Program-made: the position numbers and the translations under genes
Notes under the pieces: generated by a model
What the model saw: the letters and a program-made list of their open reading frames with translations, nothing else
What the model was told of the DNA's origin: nothing
The model's database searches: none
Origin: a virus
Virus record (IMG/VR): IMGVR_UViG_3300042527_000576
Location: 1 to 31,665 of that record
Length of the DNA stretch: 31,665 nt
Direction: 5' to 3' (one strand)
Shown here: positions 15,218-23,555 of the stretch, one piece after another
Layout: each line of letters opens with the position of its first letter
Numbering within the stretch: the stretch's first letter is position 1

Positions 15218-18200
15218 ATGTTGACATCTGGTATATACGGAAAGGAATTCTCTACTTCTTTTAATTCTTCCATTATATCTCCGGCCCAGAAGATTAAGCC
15301 TAAAATTATGATTAAATGGCTGGATAGTCGCCATGTTGATAATTTGGTGATAACAACAAATGATGCTCCTGCAAATACTGCCTACCCAAGCAGGGGATTT
15401 TTCTTCCCAGTGTCGGAGGCTATGAATGGAATTAAAAGACAATCATTTACTTGGGCAGTTGCTGGGGCTAAGGATGTAAATGGTGATGTGATTAAGGCAG
15501 ATGGCACATGGTTTGCAATGCCTTCCTTGACATCGAATGATTTATCAAATACTCAGGTAGGTAGTAATCTTGAATTTGGGTGGTGGTCGAATAGTACCAG
15601 TAATTCAAATACCCATGGTACATATAGTGGATATGGCTTTGTGACAAATCCTTATGTTGAAGCAACATTCACTACAAGAAAAGTAAATAAAATTAGGGTT
15701 GTTACATCTGAAGCGTATGGTCAAATATCTAATTATTTAGTGCAGGCATATGATGCTTCTTTAAATCTTGTCTTGAATGAAGAGGGTCTTATAAAAGATG
15801 GTACATATTTTCAAGATCACAATATATCCCTAGCCGCCTCAACTCAGAATATATCAAAAATAAGAGTGACCGTATATTCTACAAAAAATTCGGTTGATTT
15901 TGCAAGAATACAGGAAATTGTCCCAATTTATGAAGAAGACATTAGTGATTATATAATTGATTACTCTGTCAACAGAACTCGTGATATTCACTCAACAAGC
16001 CTTCCAGTTGGTGGTTCAGGTATTGCTAGTGTTGATTTGAATTTAGATAACACAACTAAGGTTTTTAACTTATTCAACACAAGCTCTACTTATGGTAAAT
16101 ATATGGTTAAAGACCTTGAGGTTGAGATATACACTGGCTGGAGAATCAAGAAGCCATCATTTGATAATATCAATGCCTCATATTTGACAACGCAATTAAC
16201 GGCAAATATATCCAATTCCTCATCTACATTTACCGTTTTGGATAGAACAGCCCTGCCTGCTGGCGGAGCGGGTAATGAGTTTATTGTCATTCTGGATAAA
16301 GATACTCAGTCAGAAGAAATTGTGCTTTGTTCTTCTGTTAACTCTTCAAATATTGTTACAGTCGCACAAAGAGGTTATGGCGGGTCTATAGCAAAATCCC
16401 ATATTGCCGGCTCCAGTGTTACATTCGATGTTTATGAGTATGTGAAAAATGGAACATTCTATGTTGATGAATGGTCAGTGAATACAGACATGACTGTGAG
16501 CGCAAACCTACAGGATTGGACAAAGTTCCTTTCAGAAAGGACAATCAGTTACGGATTCTTTATGCAAAATGCGTATGTCGGTGATGCGGTAAAGAATCTT
16601 TTAATGAGAGCTAACTTCCCTAGTTCTGATATTGAGAAACTTAACTCTTATAAAAGAGGGGCTATTGAGAGAGGGGCTGTCACCCTTTATTCATTTAATG
16701 AAGATACCATTGATCGAAGTGGAAATGATATTATCCCGTCTACTGGGTTGCGTTCAAGATTTTGGGGGATGCCGGATAATAAGAAAGATATCTCTGTAAA
16801 AGACATTGTTGCTGACGCTATAGACAAAGAATTGTCACCATTGGATAAAGCTCTTGGTGAAAAGAAATTTATATCCCCATCTAAAGTTGTTTTGTCTAAA
16901 GATATTTCTGATTCAAATACATACGCCTTACAGATTAGTGATTTCCAGTTCACCGGTACAGACTCTAAAGTTTACAGTGATTATTATAATGGAGTTTTCG
17001 ATGGTTACTATATACCGACAGACTCTGGTCTGCAAAGTTTAGTTGCGGTTATTGCTTATGGTGGGGTCAAGATTTATCTAGATGATGTTCTTATTTTGAA
17101 CAAGTATAAATTAACCACTGTGTCAACTAGGTATCAATCAAGTACTGTTAATTTGACAGCAGGTGTTCCACGAAAGATAAGAATAGAGTTTTATCATTCT
17201 TTTAATAATTCAGGCGCTGCTTCTTTTAAATTGTGGCTGTACAAGGCTTTGAGCGGGGGTTCGGATGTTCTTGTTAACGCTTCAGAGTGCACAACGATTG
17301 TTGGACTGGATGCTGTTGGTTCAAAAAACCCATCATCGAATATTGCTGTAGCTGATGCTTACAATCATAGAAACAATGCTGTATACATAAGTCTGCCAAA
17401 GTTGAATCAACCAACTGGCTTGGTTTCTGATATAAATAATAAATCAATATTGTTAGAATCTAATGCATATGTTAGAATCCCGTATCATGAAAGCTTTGAT
17501 GTTGTAAACTCTAATAGTTATTTATATAATAATGAATGGACAATAGAGCTACTCGCCAAATTCCATATTCCAGGGAGTATTGTTGCAGAATCAATTACTG
17601 TTACGAATAACGGTTCTGGTAATTATTTAATAAACGGAGTTTCTAATGGGACAATTTCCGTGGTTCGTGGGGGTACTTACACATTTCAGGTTAATGCGTC
17701 TGGTCATCCATTCTGGATTCAAACATCCCCTGGTGCTCATAATCCAGCAAATGTTGTTACTTCTGGCGTTACAAATAATGGAGACGATGATGGAACTATC
17801 ACATTTGTAGTTCCTGCTGATGCTCCAAACACTCTTTACTATGCTTGCCAATTCCATTCGTCTATGCAGGGCATGATAACTGTTACAGGAACCGTCAGCC
17901 CCTATGGGTTCTTTTCTGGCGATGGAGAGTATGTAAGTAATTGGAATAATTCATCACCAACAGCTGGATTTGAATTCTTTAATAACTCCAGTTCTCATGG
18001 TTTTAAAATAAAAACTTTAGCAAACTCAACAGTGACAACGGAAACTGTTTCCTCTAATGTTGCTTTATCAAATAGTTCATTTCATCATTTAGCTGTTTCA
18101 TATGATGGAAGTTCGTTAAAGTATTATGTAAATGGTGATTTAAAAGATACTGAACCTGTTGAGGGTGTTCCTGTTGCATGGACTTCAAAAGATATTGCGA

Positions 18201-19471
18201 TTGGGGGTAGGGCGGCATCGTATTCTGCCGGGGCAGAAGTGCCTCCACCAAGTGTTAGAAGTTTTTATATTGATGAATTTGCTGTATATAATAAATGTTT
18301 GACGAGTAGTCAAATGTCTGATCGGTATACAGAATCAGCGATGCAGCCATTGACAGAGTTTGCTTTTCTATATGGCAATGATAACTCAATTCAGGAAGTT
18401 ATAAATAATATAACATTTGCTGATATGGGCCGGGTGTATGTGGATGAAAACGATAAGGCTAAGTATGAGCATTTTTACCGCTTCTTCGAACCTTCTATTG
18501 CCCAGCATGCTAATGTGCAAACTTCATTCAGTGATTCAACAAATATTATAAATGCTTCTTACAATGTCGCTCTACAGTGTAATAAAGTCGTAATACCTAT
18601 TGCATCAGTGCAAACATCTTCTGGAACAGCACAGAGCCTCTGGGTGGCCCCTGAGGGGTCTTCACTGGGCACTACTGAACTTACTGCCAATATGACATCC
18701 AGTTCAAATGTTGCTTATGTATCAAGCACAAAAAATCCAGTGTTCTCAGATACAGGATATCTTAAAATTGGGAATGAAATTGTAAAATATATATCAAAAA
18801 CAGCAGTGTCTTTTAACGGACTAGAGCGTGGTCAATTTCAAACAACAGCGGCAGCTCACTTAACTTCCAGTAAAGTTAAGGAGTCAAGGTATTATGATAT
18901 CAAGTTTGATAAAGCCCCAGCGTATAATATTAGAAGCCCTTTTGTGACTCAAATAATATTTGAAGAGCCGGACAAGATTGAAATAACAAAGTTTTTGCCG
19001 TATGCATATGGGGCTGAGTTGATTCTCTCAGCAACAGAGAACTCAATTGTTGGTGAAATTGCTATTATACAAGGAACAGACCCTATAACCAAGTACCCCT
19101 ATGCAACATCGATTGTTGGCACCGCAGTTTCTATAACAGAACAGAATGTTCAGGTTAAGGAGCAATCTGCTTCTACGAATGACAGTATCAAAAAATATGG
19201 GATTAAAGATTTGACTGTCCAAAGTCCTTTTATTACTGATGCAGTACATGCAAAAAAATTGGCTGATTTTATTATTGATAAAACACAAACACCAGTGCCT
19301 ATTATAAATATTAGTATTACGACCATGCCCAAGATTCAACTAGGTGATAGAATTAGAATAACAACTTTATCGGCTCTTGATATCACCAACACTGATTATT
19401 GGGTTATATCTTATAATATGTCGATAGCTGATAATGTTACACAGAACTTGGTGTTGAGGAAAGTTTCTTAA
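15218..19471 (+). CDS. Large tail hub-like protein with PA14, split LamG and cupredoxin domains
   Basis: The product has 1417 residues. The N-terminal 240 residues are beta-rich and include a discoidin-like stretch (KVNKIRVVTSEAYGQISNYL). Residues about 560-675 look like a PA14 domain (FTGTDSKVYSDYYNGVFDGY, then VKIYLDDVLIL). A LamG-type lectin fold begins near 772 (EWTIELLAKF), is interrupted at about 793-892 by a cupredoxin-like domain, and resumes from SPYGFFSG to about 1040 (HHLAVSYDGSSLKYYVNG). The copper-site residues H830, C877, H880 and M883 are all present (SGHPFWI and CQFHSSM). The C-terminal 200 residues resemble phage tail hub proteins (DAVHAKKLADFIIDK, then IQLGDRIRIT). Two internal copies of a roughly 80-residue module occur at about 322-408 and 1152-1224. 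The likely role is host attachment and tail tip structure. Confidence 0.75.
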   Translation: MLTSGIYGKEFSTSFNSSIISPAQKIKPKIMIKWLDSRHVDNLVITTNDAPANTAYPSRGFFFPVSEAMNGIKRQSFTWAVAGAKDVNGDVIKADGTWFAMPSLTSNDLSNTQVGSNLEFGWWSNSTSNSNTHGTYSGYGFVTNPYVEATFTTRKVNKIRVVTSEAYGQISNYLVQAYDASLNLVLNEEGLIKDGTYFQDHNISLAASTQNISKIRVTVYSTKNSVDFARIQEIVPIYEEDISDYIIDYSVNRTRDIHSTSLPVGGSGIASVDLNLDNTTKVFNLFNTSSTYGKYMVKDLEVEIYTGWRIKKPSFDNINASYLTTQLTANISNSSSTFTVLDRTALPAGGAGNEFIVILDKDTQSEEIVLCSSVNSSNIVTVAQRGYGGSIAKSHIAGSSVTFDVYEYVKNGTFYVDEWSVNTDMTVSANLQDWTKFLSERTISYGFFMQNAYVGDAVKNLLMRANFPSSDIEKLNSYKRGAIERGAVTLYSFNEDTIDRSGNDIIPSTGLRSRFWGMPDNKKDISVKDIVADAIDKELSPLDKALGEKKFISPSKVVLSKDISDSNTYALQISDFQFTGTDSKVYSDYYNGVFDGYYIPTDSGLQSLVAVIAYGGVKIYLDDVLILNKYKLTTVSTRYQSSTVNLTAGVPRKIRIEFYHSFNNSGAASFKLWLYKALSGGSDVLVNASECTTIVGLDAVGSKNPSSNIAVADAYNHRNNAVYISLPKLNQPTGLVSDINNKSILLESNAYVRIPYHESFDVVNSNSYLYNNEWTIELLAKFHIPGSIVAESITVTNNGSGNYLINGVSNGTISVVRGGTYTFQVNASGHPFWIQTSPGAHNPANVVTSGVTNNGDDDGTITFVVPADAPNTLYYACQFHSSMQGMITVTGTVSPYGFFSGDGEYVSNWNNSSPTAGFEFFNNSSSHGFKIKTLANSTVTTETVSSNVALSNSSFHHLAVSYDGSSLKYYVNGDLKDTEPVEGVPVAWTSKDIAIGGRAASYSAGAEVPPPSVRSFYIDEFAVYNKCLTSSQMSDRYTESAMQPLTEFAFLYGNDNSIQEVINNITFADMGRVYVDENDKAKYEHFYRFFEPSIAQHANVQTSFSDSTNIINASYNVALQCNKVVIPIASVQTSSGTAQSLWVAPEGSSLGTTELTANMTSSSNVAYVSSTKNPVFSDTGYLKIGNEIVKYISKTAVSFNGLERGQFQTTAAAHLTSSKVKESRYYDIKFDKAPAYNIRSPFVTQIIFEEPDKIEITKFLPYAYGAELILSATENSIVGEIAIIQGTDPITKYPYATSIVGTAVSITEQNVQVKEQSASTNDSIKKYGIKDLTVQSPFITDAVHAKKLADFIIDKTQTPVPIINISITTMPKIQLGDRIRITTLSALDITNTDYWVISYNMSIADNVTQNLVLRKVS
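17591..17896 (+). other. Cupredoxin-like domain inserted in LamG domain
   Basis: Codons 792-893 of the large tail protein encode strands ITVTNNGSGNYLING, GTISVVRGGTYTFQVNASGH, GTITFVVPADAPNTLYYACQ and GMITVTG. His830 and the C877-x2-H880-x2-M883 loop give the four ligands of a type 1 (blue) copper site, with the same short ligand loop spacing as amicyanin. The flanking sequence on both sides belongs to a LamG-like fold, so this is a nested insertion. Copper binding is predicted, not shown. Confidence 0.65.
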
Positions 19472-21003
19472 TGGTTAGTGAAAATACAATATTCTTCTAT
19501 TCTGGTCGTGGTGGGCATTCTCATGATGGGGAGAATTCAAGCTTTATTGATACTTCTAAGTATTCTTTGTTTGATTTTTCTTGGGGCTTATTGGGTGATC
19601 CTGATAGACAGGCTTCGCAAGATCGTAATTACAATAGCTTTAAAGATTTTATTATAAACACTGTCAACCAATCAATTTTAAATCCGGCGGGATTAGTTCT
19701 TCAGCCGGGTATTGTTAACGGTTCTGCTCATATCATATCTCGATCTTTAACGACTGAACTTATAGCAGCAAATGCAATTACTGCGAATGAGATTTTAGCA
19801 AACACGATCACTGCAAATGAAATTGCTGCGAACGCCATTACCGCAAATGAGTTGGCTGCAAATCTTGTTCTTGTCAATAATATTATTAGAAGTAATAATT
19901 TTGATGGCAATATTGCAGCCAATGGCGCTATTACTAGCGCAGGAACTGTTGGCTGGGCTGTCTCGGGTCATGGTCAAGCTGTATTTGATACAACATTTAT
20001 TCGAGGGTCGTTGGTTGCATCATCTGTTTCTACACCTGGTGTTGATATCGACGCAAACGGGAATCTAACTGCTAATACTTTTGCACTTTATGCCAATGGT
20101 GCAATCATAACATCAAGCGGTAATTTTAGCGTTGATGCGTCTGGAAACCTAACGGCTAATAATGCAAGCATCACTGGGACAATATACGCCACTGCTGGTG
20201 GTATTGGCAACTGGGATATCAGTGGGGGTAATATTATATCCTCAGATGGCAAAATTAGTCTTATTAATGACGCTGGGGACACAGTAATTATTGCTCAAAG
20301 CGCTATTGGGACATTTGCTGCTATGAATTCTGACGGTAGCATCACTCTTCAGAATGGTAGCTTTGGCTCGTCTCAAGTTATGAACGGAGCATCTTATTAT
20401 GTTGTAGATAGTATTGGCAGAGCATTGACTATTACTGGGTCTGGAATATCAAGTAATCTTTACGGAACAGTGCTCTCCGCCTCAGGCGGAGCTAGCCTTC
20501 TTGACGGCTATGCTGCTAATAATGATGAAGATGACGGCGGCTCTATCCCGATCAGGAGTGCTGATGCATCAGTAAGGGCTCGGTATTTTGTAACGACTGG
20601 AGGTGTGACAGGCTCTGGGTCAACAATTATTAGAAGATCCGATGGGTACATATTGGTTCAATCATCAAGAAGAGATTTGAAAACTAATATTGAAGATATA
20701 AGTGATTCTTTAAATAAAATAGCAGCATTAAGGCCAAGGATCTTTAATTGGAAGCCTCAAGATAACGATCCAGATGATCTCTTTCACAGGGAAATTAAAC
20801 CAAATCATAAAACAATGGGTTTCGTTGTTGAAGAGGTTGCTGAGATATCACCTGAATATCTTGAGTATTCAATAAAAAATGATGAACTGGATGCTCATTA
20901 CTGGAAGCCGAATGACTTTATTGCATTAGCTATTCAGGGAATAAAAGATTTGTCGGCAAAGGTTGATCAACTAGAAGCAAGGATTGCTGAACTAGAAGGT
21001 TAA
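19471..21003 (+). CDS. Tail fibre with C-terminal S74 intramolecular chaperone
   Basis: The product has 510 residues. An N-terminal part (MVSENTIFFYSGRGGHSHDG) probably attaches to the tail tip. Residues about 99-130 hold three 10-residue repeats of the type AANAITANEI. The middle (130-395) is a beta-rich fibre with many Gly, Asn and Ser residues, probably a trimeric beta-helix. The last 115 residues form a peptidase S74 (endosialidase-type) chaperone: SSRRDLKTNI contains S399 and K404, matching the Ser-Lys dyad with five-residue spacing, followed by ALRPRIFNWKPQ, MGFVVEEV and a C-terminal helix IKDLSAKVDQLEARIAELEG. Such chaperones trimerise the fibre and then cut themselves off before the Ser. 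The gene starts at a TAATG overlap with the previous gene. Confidence 0.85.
   Translation: MVSENTIFFYSGRGGHSHDGENSSFIDTSKYSLFDFSWGLLGDPDRQASQDRNYNSFKDFIINTVNQSILNPAGLVLQPGIVNGSAHIISRSLTTELIAANAITANEILANTITANEIAANAITANELAANLVLVNNIIRSNNFDGNIAANGAITSAGTVGWAVSGHGQAVFDTTFIRGSLVASSVSTPGVDIDANGNLTANTFALYANGAIITSSGNFSVDASGNLTANNASITGTIYATAGGIGNWDISGGNIISSDGKISLINDAGDTVIIAQSAIGTFAAMNSDGSITLQNGSFGSSQVMNGASYYVVDSIGRALTITGSGISSNLYGTVLSASGGASLLDGYAANNDEDDGGSIPIRSADASVRARYFVTTGGVTGSGSTIIRRSDGYILVQSSRRDLKTNIEDISDSLNKIAALRPRIFNWKPQDNDPDDLFHREIKPNHKTMGFVVEEVAEISPEYLEYSIKNDELDAHYWKPNDFIALAIQGIKDLSAKVDQLEARIAELEG
19765..19854 (+). repeat. Three 30-bp coding repeats (AxxITANEx)
   Basis: Three consecutive 10-codon units encode AANAITANEI, LANTITANEI and AANAITANEL, followed by a partial AAN. 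Similar ITANEI-type repeats occur in phage tail fibres as a trimeric stalk; this is inference for the present protein. Nucleotide identity between units is high but not perfect. Confidence 0.7.
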
Positions 21004-21009
21004 ATGAGG

Positions 21010-21015
21010 TATAAT
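21010..21015 (+). promoter_or_regulatory. -10 hexamer TATAAT with leaderless spacing
   Basis: A perfect TATAAT ends at 21015 and the ATG of the next gene is at 21022, the same spacing as at 2020-2025/2032. TTGCTG at 20984-20989 is a possible -35 but is 20 bases away, longer than usual. A GAGGT overlapping the hexamer (21006-21010) could instead serve as a distant ribosome-binding site. Confidence 0.35.
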
Positions 21016-21021
21016 AGATAA

Positions 21022-21681
21022 ATGGCTTACGAGAACTATTCACAAGTTTCCTGGACTGATGGAACACCTATCACTGGCGATAGATTGCAACAAATGTCAA
21101 CTAACACCCAGCAGGTTAAGGAAGCTACTGAGGATTCCCCACAGGGTATCAAGAAAATTAAAAGCGTTACTTCAAATAGCGCTACTATCACAGCTTTCGC
21201 AACGACTACAGAAATTATCTCATTAAAAAATGATTCTGGTACTGGTGGTCCTGATAATAGAGTTAGTGTCGATGCTAGCCGTTTTTATAAAGTAGTTCTT
21301 AATTTCACTGGCTTTGTTCTAACTGCAAAAGGTGCTGAGGACTCTCGTTACTTTGTTAGTTTGCACAGCGGTACTCATGGTGGTGCAAACTCTAAACTAT
21401 GTGAGGCAACCTTCACCCCTCCGGCGGGTATATTTGTTGATTCGGCAAATAGCAATACTATAACTTTAAGAAATGATGCTTACGATAATTTCTTTGGATC
21501 AGGAACAATTTCTACTGTATTGCAATCAAACGCTTCTGGCTTTATAAATGAATCATTTTTTGCTGCGGTTAAGAGAGAGCAGGGTGCAAGCACATCTGGT
21601 GCGCCAGGTTATTTTGTTCCCGCTTCATCCGGTTCTTATGTTCTTCAATTGTATGTTGAAGATGCGGGTGGAATTGCTTAA
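21022..21681 (+). CDS. Minor tail / distal appendage protein
   Basis: The product has 219 residues. The N-terminal segment MAYENYSQVSWTDGTPITGD then RLQQMSTNTQQVKEAT resembles the attachment ends of small tail appendage proteins, in which a short strand and helix precede the functional domain. The rest is a beta-sandwich-like region (FYKVVLNFTGFVLT, RYFVSLHSGTHGG, FFAAVKREQG) ending SGSYVLQLYVEDAGG. I do not recognise the exact family. Its place directly after the S74 fibre suggests a receptor-binding or fibre-accessory role. It may be transcribed from its own promoter, since a TATAAT lies just before the start. Confidence 0.6.
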   Translation: MAYENYSQVSWTDGTPITGDRLQQMSTNTQQVKEATEDSPQGIKKIKSVTSNSATITAFATTTEIISLKNDSGTGGPDNRVSVDASRFYKVVLNFTGFVLTAKGAEDSRYFVSLHSGTHGGANSKLCEATFTPPAGIFVDSANSNTITLRNDAYDNFFGSGTISTVLQSNASGFINESFFAAVKREQGASTSGAPGYFVPASSGSYVLQLYVEDAGGIA

Positions 21682-22116
21682 TTGAAAGAAGTAAGGCTTG
21701 CCTCTCAAAGAAAAGATATTGAGTGGACAACGAAATTTGCTTCTGGTGAAGATAGTCCTAATTACAATGGCGGAAAGTATATCGATGACAAGGGTTATGT
21801 TCGTGTATTGAAGCCTGAGCACCCTAAAAACATTAGAGGCTATGCTTACGAGCATCGGCTGGTTATGGAAGAATATTTGAATAGATATCTCCAAGCATGG
21901 GAGACTGTTCACCATATTAATGAAATAAAGGTAGATAATAGATTGTCTAACTTGTTTCTTTGTACTCCGCAAGAACATAGTGCCCTGCATAAGGAAGGCA
22001 ATAAGATATCGGCTCAGCATCGGGCTAAAATGAGAGAAACGGCTAACAAAGTTAAACCTCATACAAGAAAGAAAAATGCTGTTAATCCTGTAACAATTAA
22101 AAAAAGACTCCCGTAG
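21682..22116 (+). CDS. HNH endonuclease
   Basis: The product has 144 residues and uses a TTG start directly after the previous stop. The core reads YAYEHRLVMEEYLNRYLQAW and then VHHINEIKVDNRLSNLFLCT followed by PQEH, with H77-H78, N86, N90 and H99 matching the HNH_3-type ββα-metal nuclease motif (HH...DN...NL...H). The C-terminal 35 residues are strongly basic and may bind DNA. Free-standing HNH genes in phages are often homing endonucleases; some work in DNA packaging. Its position at the junction of tail and replication modules, not near a terminase, favours a homing or mobile role. The start codon is uncertain, but no ATG alternative precedes the conserved part. Confidence 0.85.
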   Translation: MKEVRLASQRKDIEWTTKFASGEDSPNYNGGKYIDDKGYVRVLKPEHPKNIRGYAYEHRLVMEEYLNRYLQAWETVHHINEIKVDNRLSNLFLCTPQEHSALHKEGNKISAQHRAKMRETANKVKPHTRKKNAVNPVTIKKRLP

Positions 22117-22165
22117 CAACTTTCTGCTTATCCTTATGATAAGATGTACAGAACCCAAAGGAGTC
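22106..22165 (+). promoter_or_regulatory. Possible RBS-sequestering hairpin before the phosphoesterase gene
   Basis: GACTCC (22106-22111) inside the end of the HNH gene can pair with GGAGTC (22160-22165), which contains the ribosome-binding site of the next gene. A second perfect stem, CTTATC (22127-22132) with GATAAG (22138-22143) and a five-base loop, lies between. Ribosomes finishing the HNH gene would open the outer stem. Pairings are by eye and short. Confidence 0.3.
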
Positions 22166-22168
22166 CTT

Positions 22169-23335
22169 ATGAAAGTTTGTGCAGGAGAAGGTTGTAATTT
22201 AGAGTTTGAGCCGCAAACGGCTAACCATAAATACGCCGATAAGCTATGTCGTCAATCAATTGATGTCAATGGTTTATGTAAATATAGAAGGGATAATGGT
22301 TTGTTTGAAACACTTCCAGATCCTATCACTGGTGATATCCCTTCAAATGAAAGTGAGTTGCGTCTTTCTTACAATAAATTATTGTCTGAGTACAATAAGA
22401 TTAAAACAAAGAGTGATGACCTTGCTGGAGCTATCTACCGCGCTGTTAAAGAAGATATCGAATCGGTTAAATATGTTCCGGTTAATAAACCTAAGTTTGA
22501 AAGAGCTTCAAAAGGTGAAGAGGTAGCTGTTGCAGTTCTTGCTGACTGGCAGTTGGCTAAGGTAACTCCTGATTATAATTCTCAGGTTTGCGAAGAGCGC
22601 ATCAACCTTTTTGCAGAGAAAGTGATTCAGCTTACTGAGATCCAAAGAAAAGATCACCCAGTTAAGGAATTGAGAATCTGGGCTCTTGGTGACATCATTG
22701 AAGGTGAGTTGATATTCCCAGGTCAATCTTTCTTGGTTGATGGCGGTTTGTATAGACAGATCACTGTTGATGGACCACGGATTATGAAAAACTTTATTAA
22801 CAAAATGTTGGAGAACTTTGAAAAAGTAACATTTGTTGGAGTGATTGGTAATCATGGTTCTATTGGTGGTCGTGCCCGCAGAGATCACGATCCTGAAACC
22901 AATGGTGACAGAATGCTCTACCGTATCACTCAGCTTATGTTTGAAAAAGAAAAGCGGATTGAGTTTAAGATTCCAGACGGTCGTGGTGAACGACATTGGT
23001 ATGCTATTGACAAGATTGGAAATTATAAAGCAATGCTTTGTCATGGCGATCAGTTCGGTAGCCTTTCGGCGTTTCATTCTTTTCAGAAGAAAGCATATGG
23101 CTGGAAGATCGGTGCTTTGAATGAGGACTTTGATGATATTTTCATTGGACACTTCCATACTCCAACAAAGATGACATTTAATACCGTTCAGTTAAGAATA
23201 TCTGGTAGCCCTGAGTCGGTGAATACATACGCTGCAGAAGTTTTGGCGGCGGCTGGTCGTCCATCGCAATCACTCTACTTCGTTCATCCTGAGAAGGGTA
23301 TTGTTACTGCAGAGTATAACTGCTGGTTGAATTAA
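22169..23335 (+). CDS. Calcineurin-like metallophosphoesterase (Mre11/SbcD-like), zinc-finger N-terminus
   Basis: The product has 388 residues from ATG 22169, chosen because AAAGGAG lies five bases upstream; an earlier in-frame ATG at 22136 lacks such a site. Residues 1-40 hold C4, C9, C27 and C37 in a zinc-finger-like pattern. The catalytic part shows the metallophosphoesterase motifs in order: ADWQ with D126 (Gln128 at the usual His position), GDIIEG with D175, GNHG with N228-H229, CHGD with H292 and GHFH with H328 and H330. These bind two metals and cleave phosphodiesters. A nuclease role in DNA recombination, repair or host DNA breakdown is likely given the replication neighbours, but the substrate cannot be told from sequence. 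This is the first gene of the DNA metabolism group. Confidence 0.8.
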   Translation: MKVCAGEGCNLEFEPQTANHKYADKLCRQSIDVNGLCKYRRDNGLFETLPDPITGDIPSNESELRLSYNKLLSEYNKIKTKSDDLAGAIYRAVKEDIESVKYVPVNKPKFERASKGEEVAVAVLADWQLAKVTPDYNSQVCEERINLFAEKVIQLTEIQRKDHPVKELRIWALGDIIEGELIFPGQSFLVDGGLYRQITVDGPRIMKNFINKMLENFEKVTFVGVIGNHGSIGGRARRDHDPETNGDRMLYRITQLMFEKEKRIEFKIPDGRGERHWYAIDKIGNYKAMLCHGDQFGSLSAFHSFQKKAYGWKIGALNEDFDDIFIGHFHTPTKMTFNTVQLRISGSPESVNTYAAEVLAAAGRPSQSLYFVHPEKGIVTAEYNCWLN

Positions 23336-23336
23336 C

Positions 23337-23555
23337 ATGACTAAAGCGACTGGTATATACTGCAGAAATTGCGGGGGCAGGATGTTTTCTGGTCATCAAT
23401 ATTATGCATTTCAAAAAAATTATATTGACTTGACCTGTATAAGATGTTCATGCTCTGTTGATGTTGAAGTAAAAAAGCTTAATAAAATTCTAAAATATTT
23501 AGGGTTCAAAACAATAGAGGCAAGACATGATATCCAAGAAACCACAAGTAAATAA
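23337..23555 (+). CDS. Small zinc-ribbon protein
   Basis: The product has 72 residues with two CxxC pairs, C9/C12 (CRNC) and C34/C37 (CIRC), with another Cys at 39, which is a zinc-ribbon layout. The C-terminal half is basic and helical (VEVKKLNKILKYLGFKT). It starts one base after the previous stop and lacks its own ribosome-binding site, so it is probably coupled. Its 3' end overlaps the next gene by 29 bases. Such proteins often bind nucleic acid or protein partners; the function here is unknown. Confidence 0.65.
   Translation: MTKATGIYCRNCGGRMFSGHQYYAFQKNYIDLTCIRCSCSVDVEVKKLNKILKYLGFKTIEARHDIQETTSK

Noticed and set aside
21682-22116. HNH protein as packaging partner of terminase
   Set aside because: No terminase gene is near; it lies between tail fibre and replication genes, so a homing role is more likely.
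22136-22168. Earlier ATG for the phosphoesterase
   Set aside because: No ribosome-binding site, and the ATG at 22169 has AAAGGAG at ideal spacing.
22508-23158. Long minus-strand open frame opposite the phosphoesterase
   Set aside because: The + strand frame has five ordered catalytic motifs; the minus frame shows no motif and no start signal.
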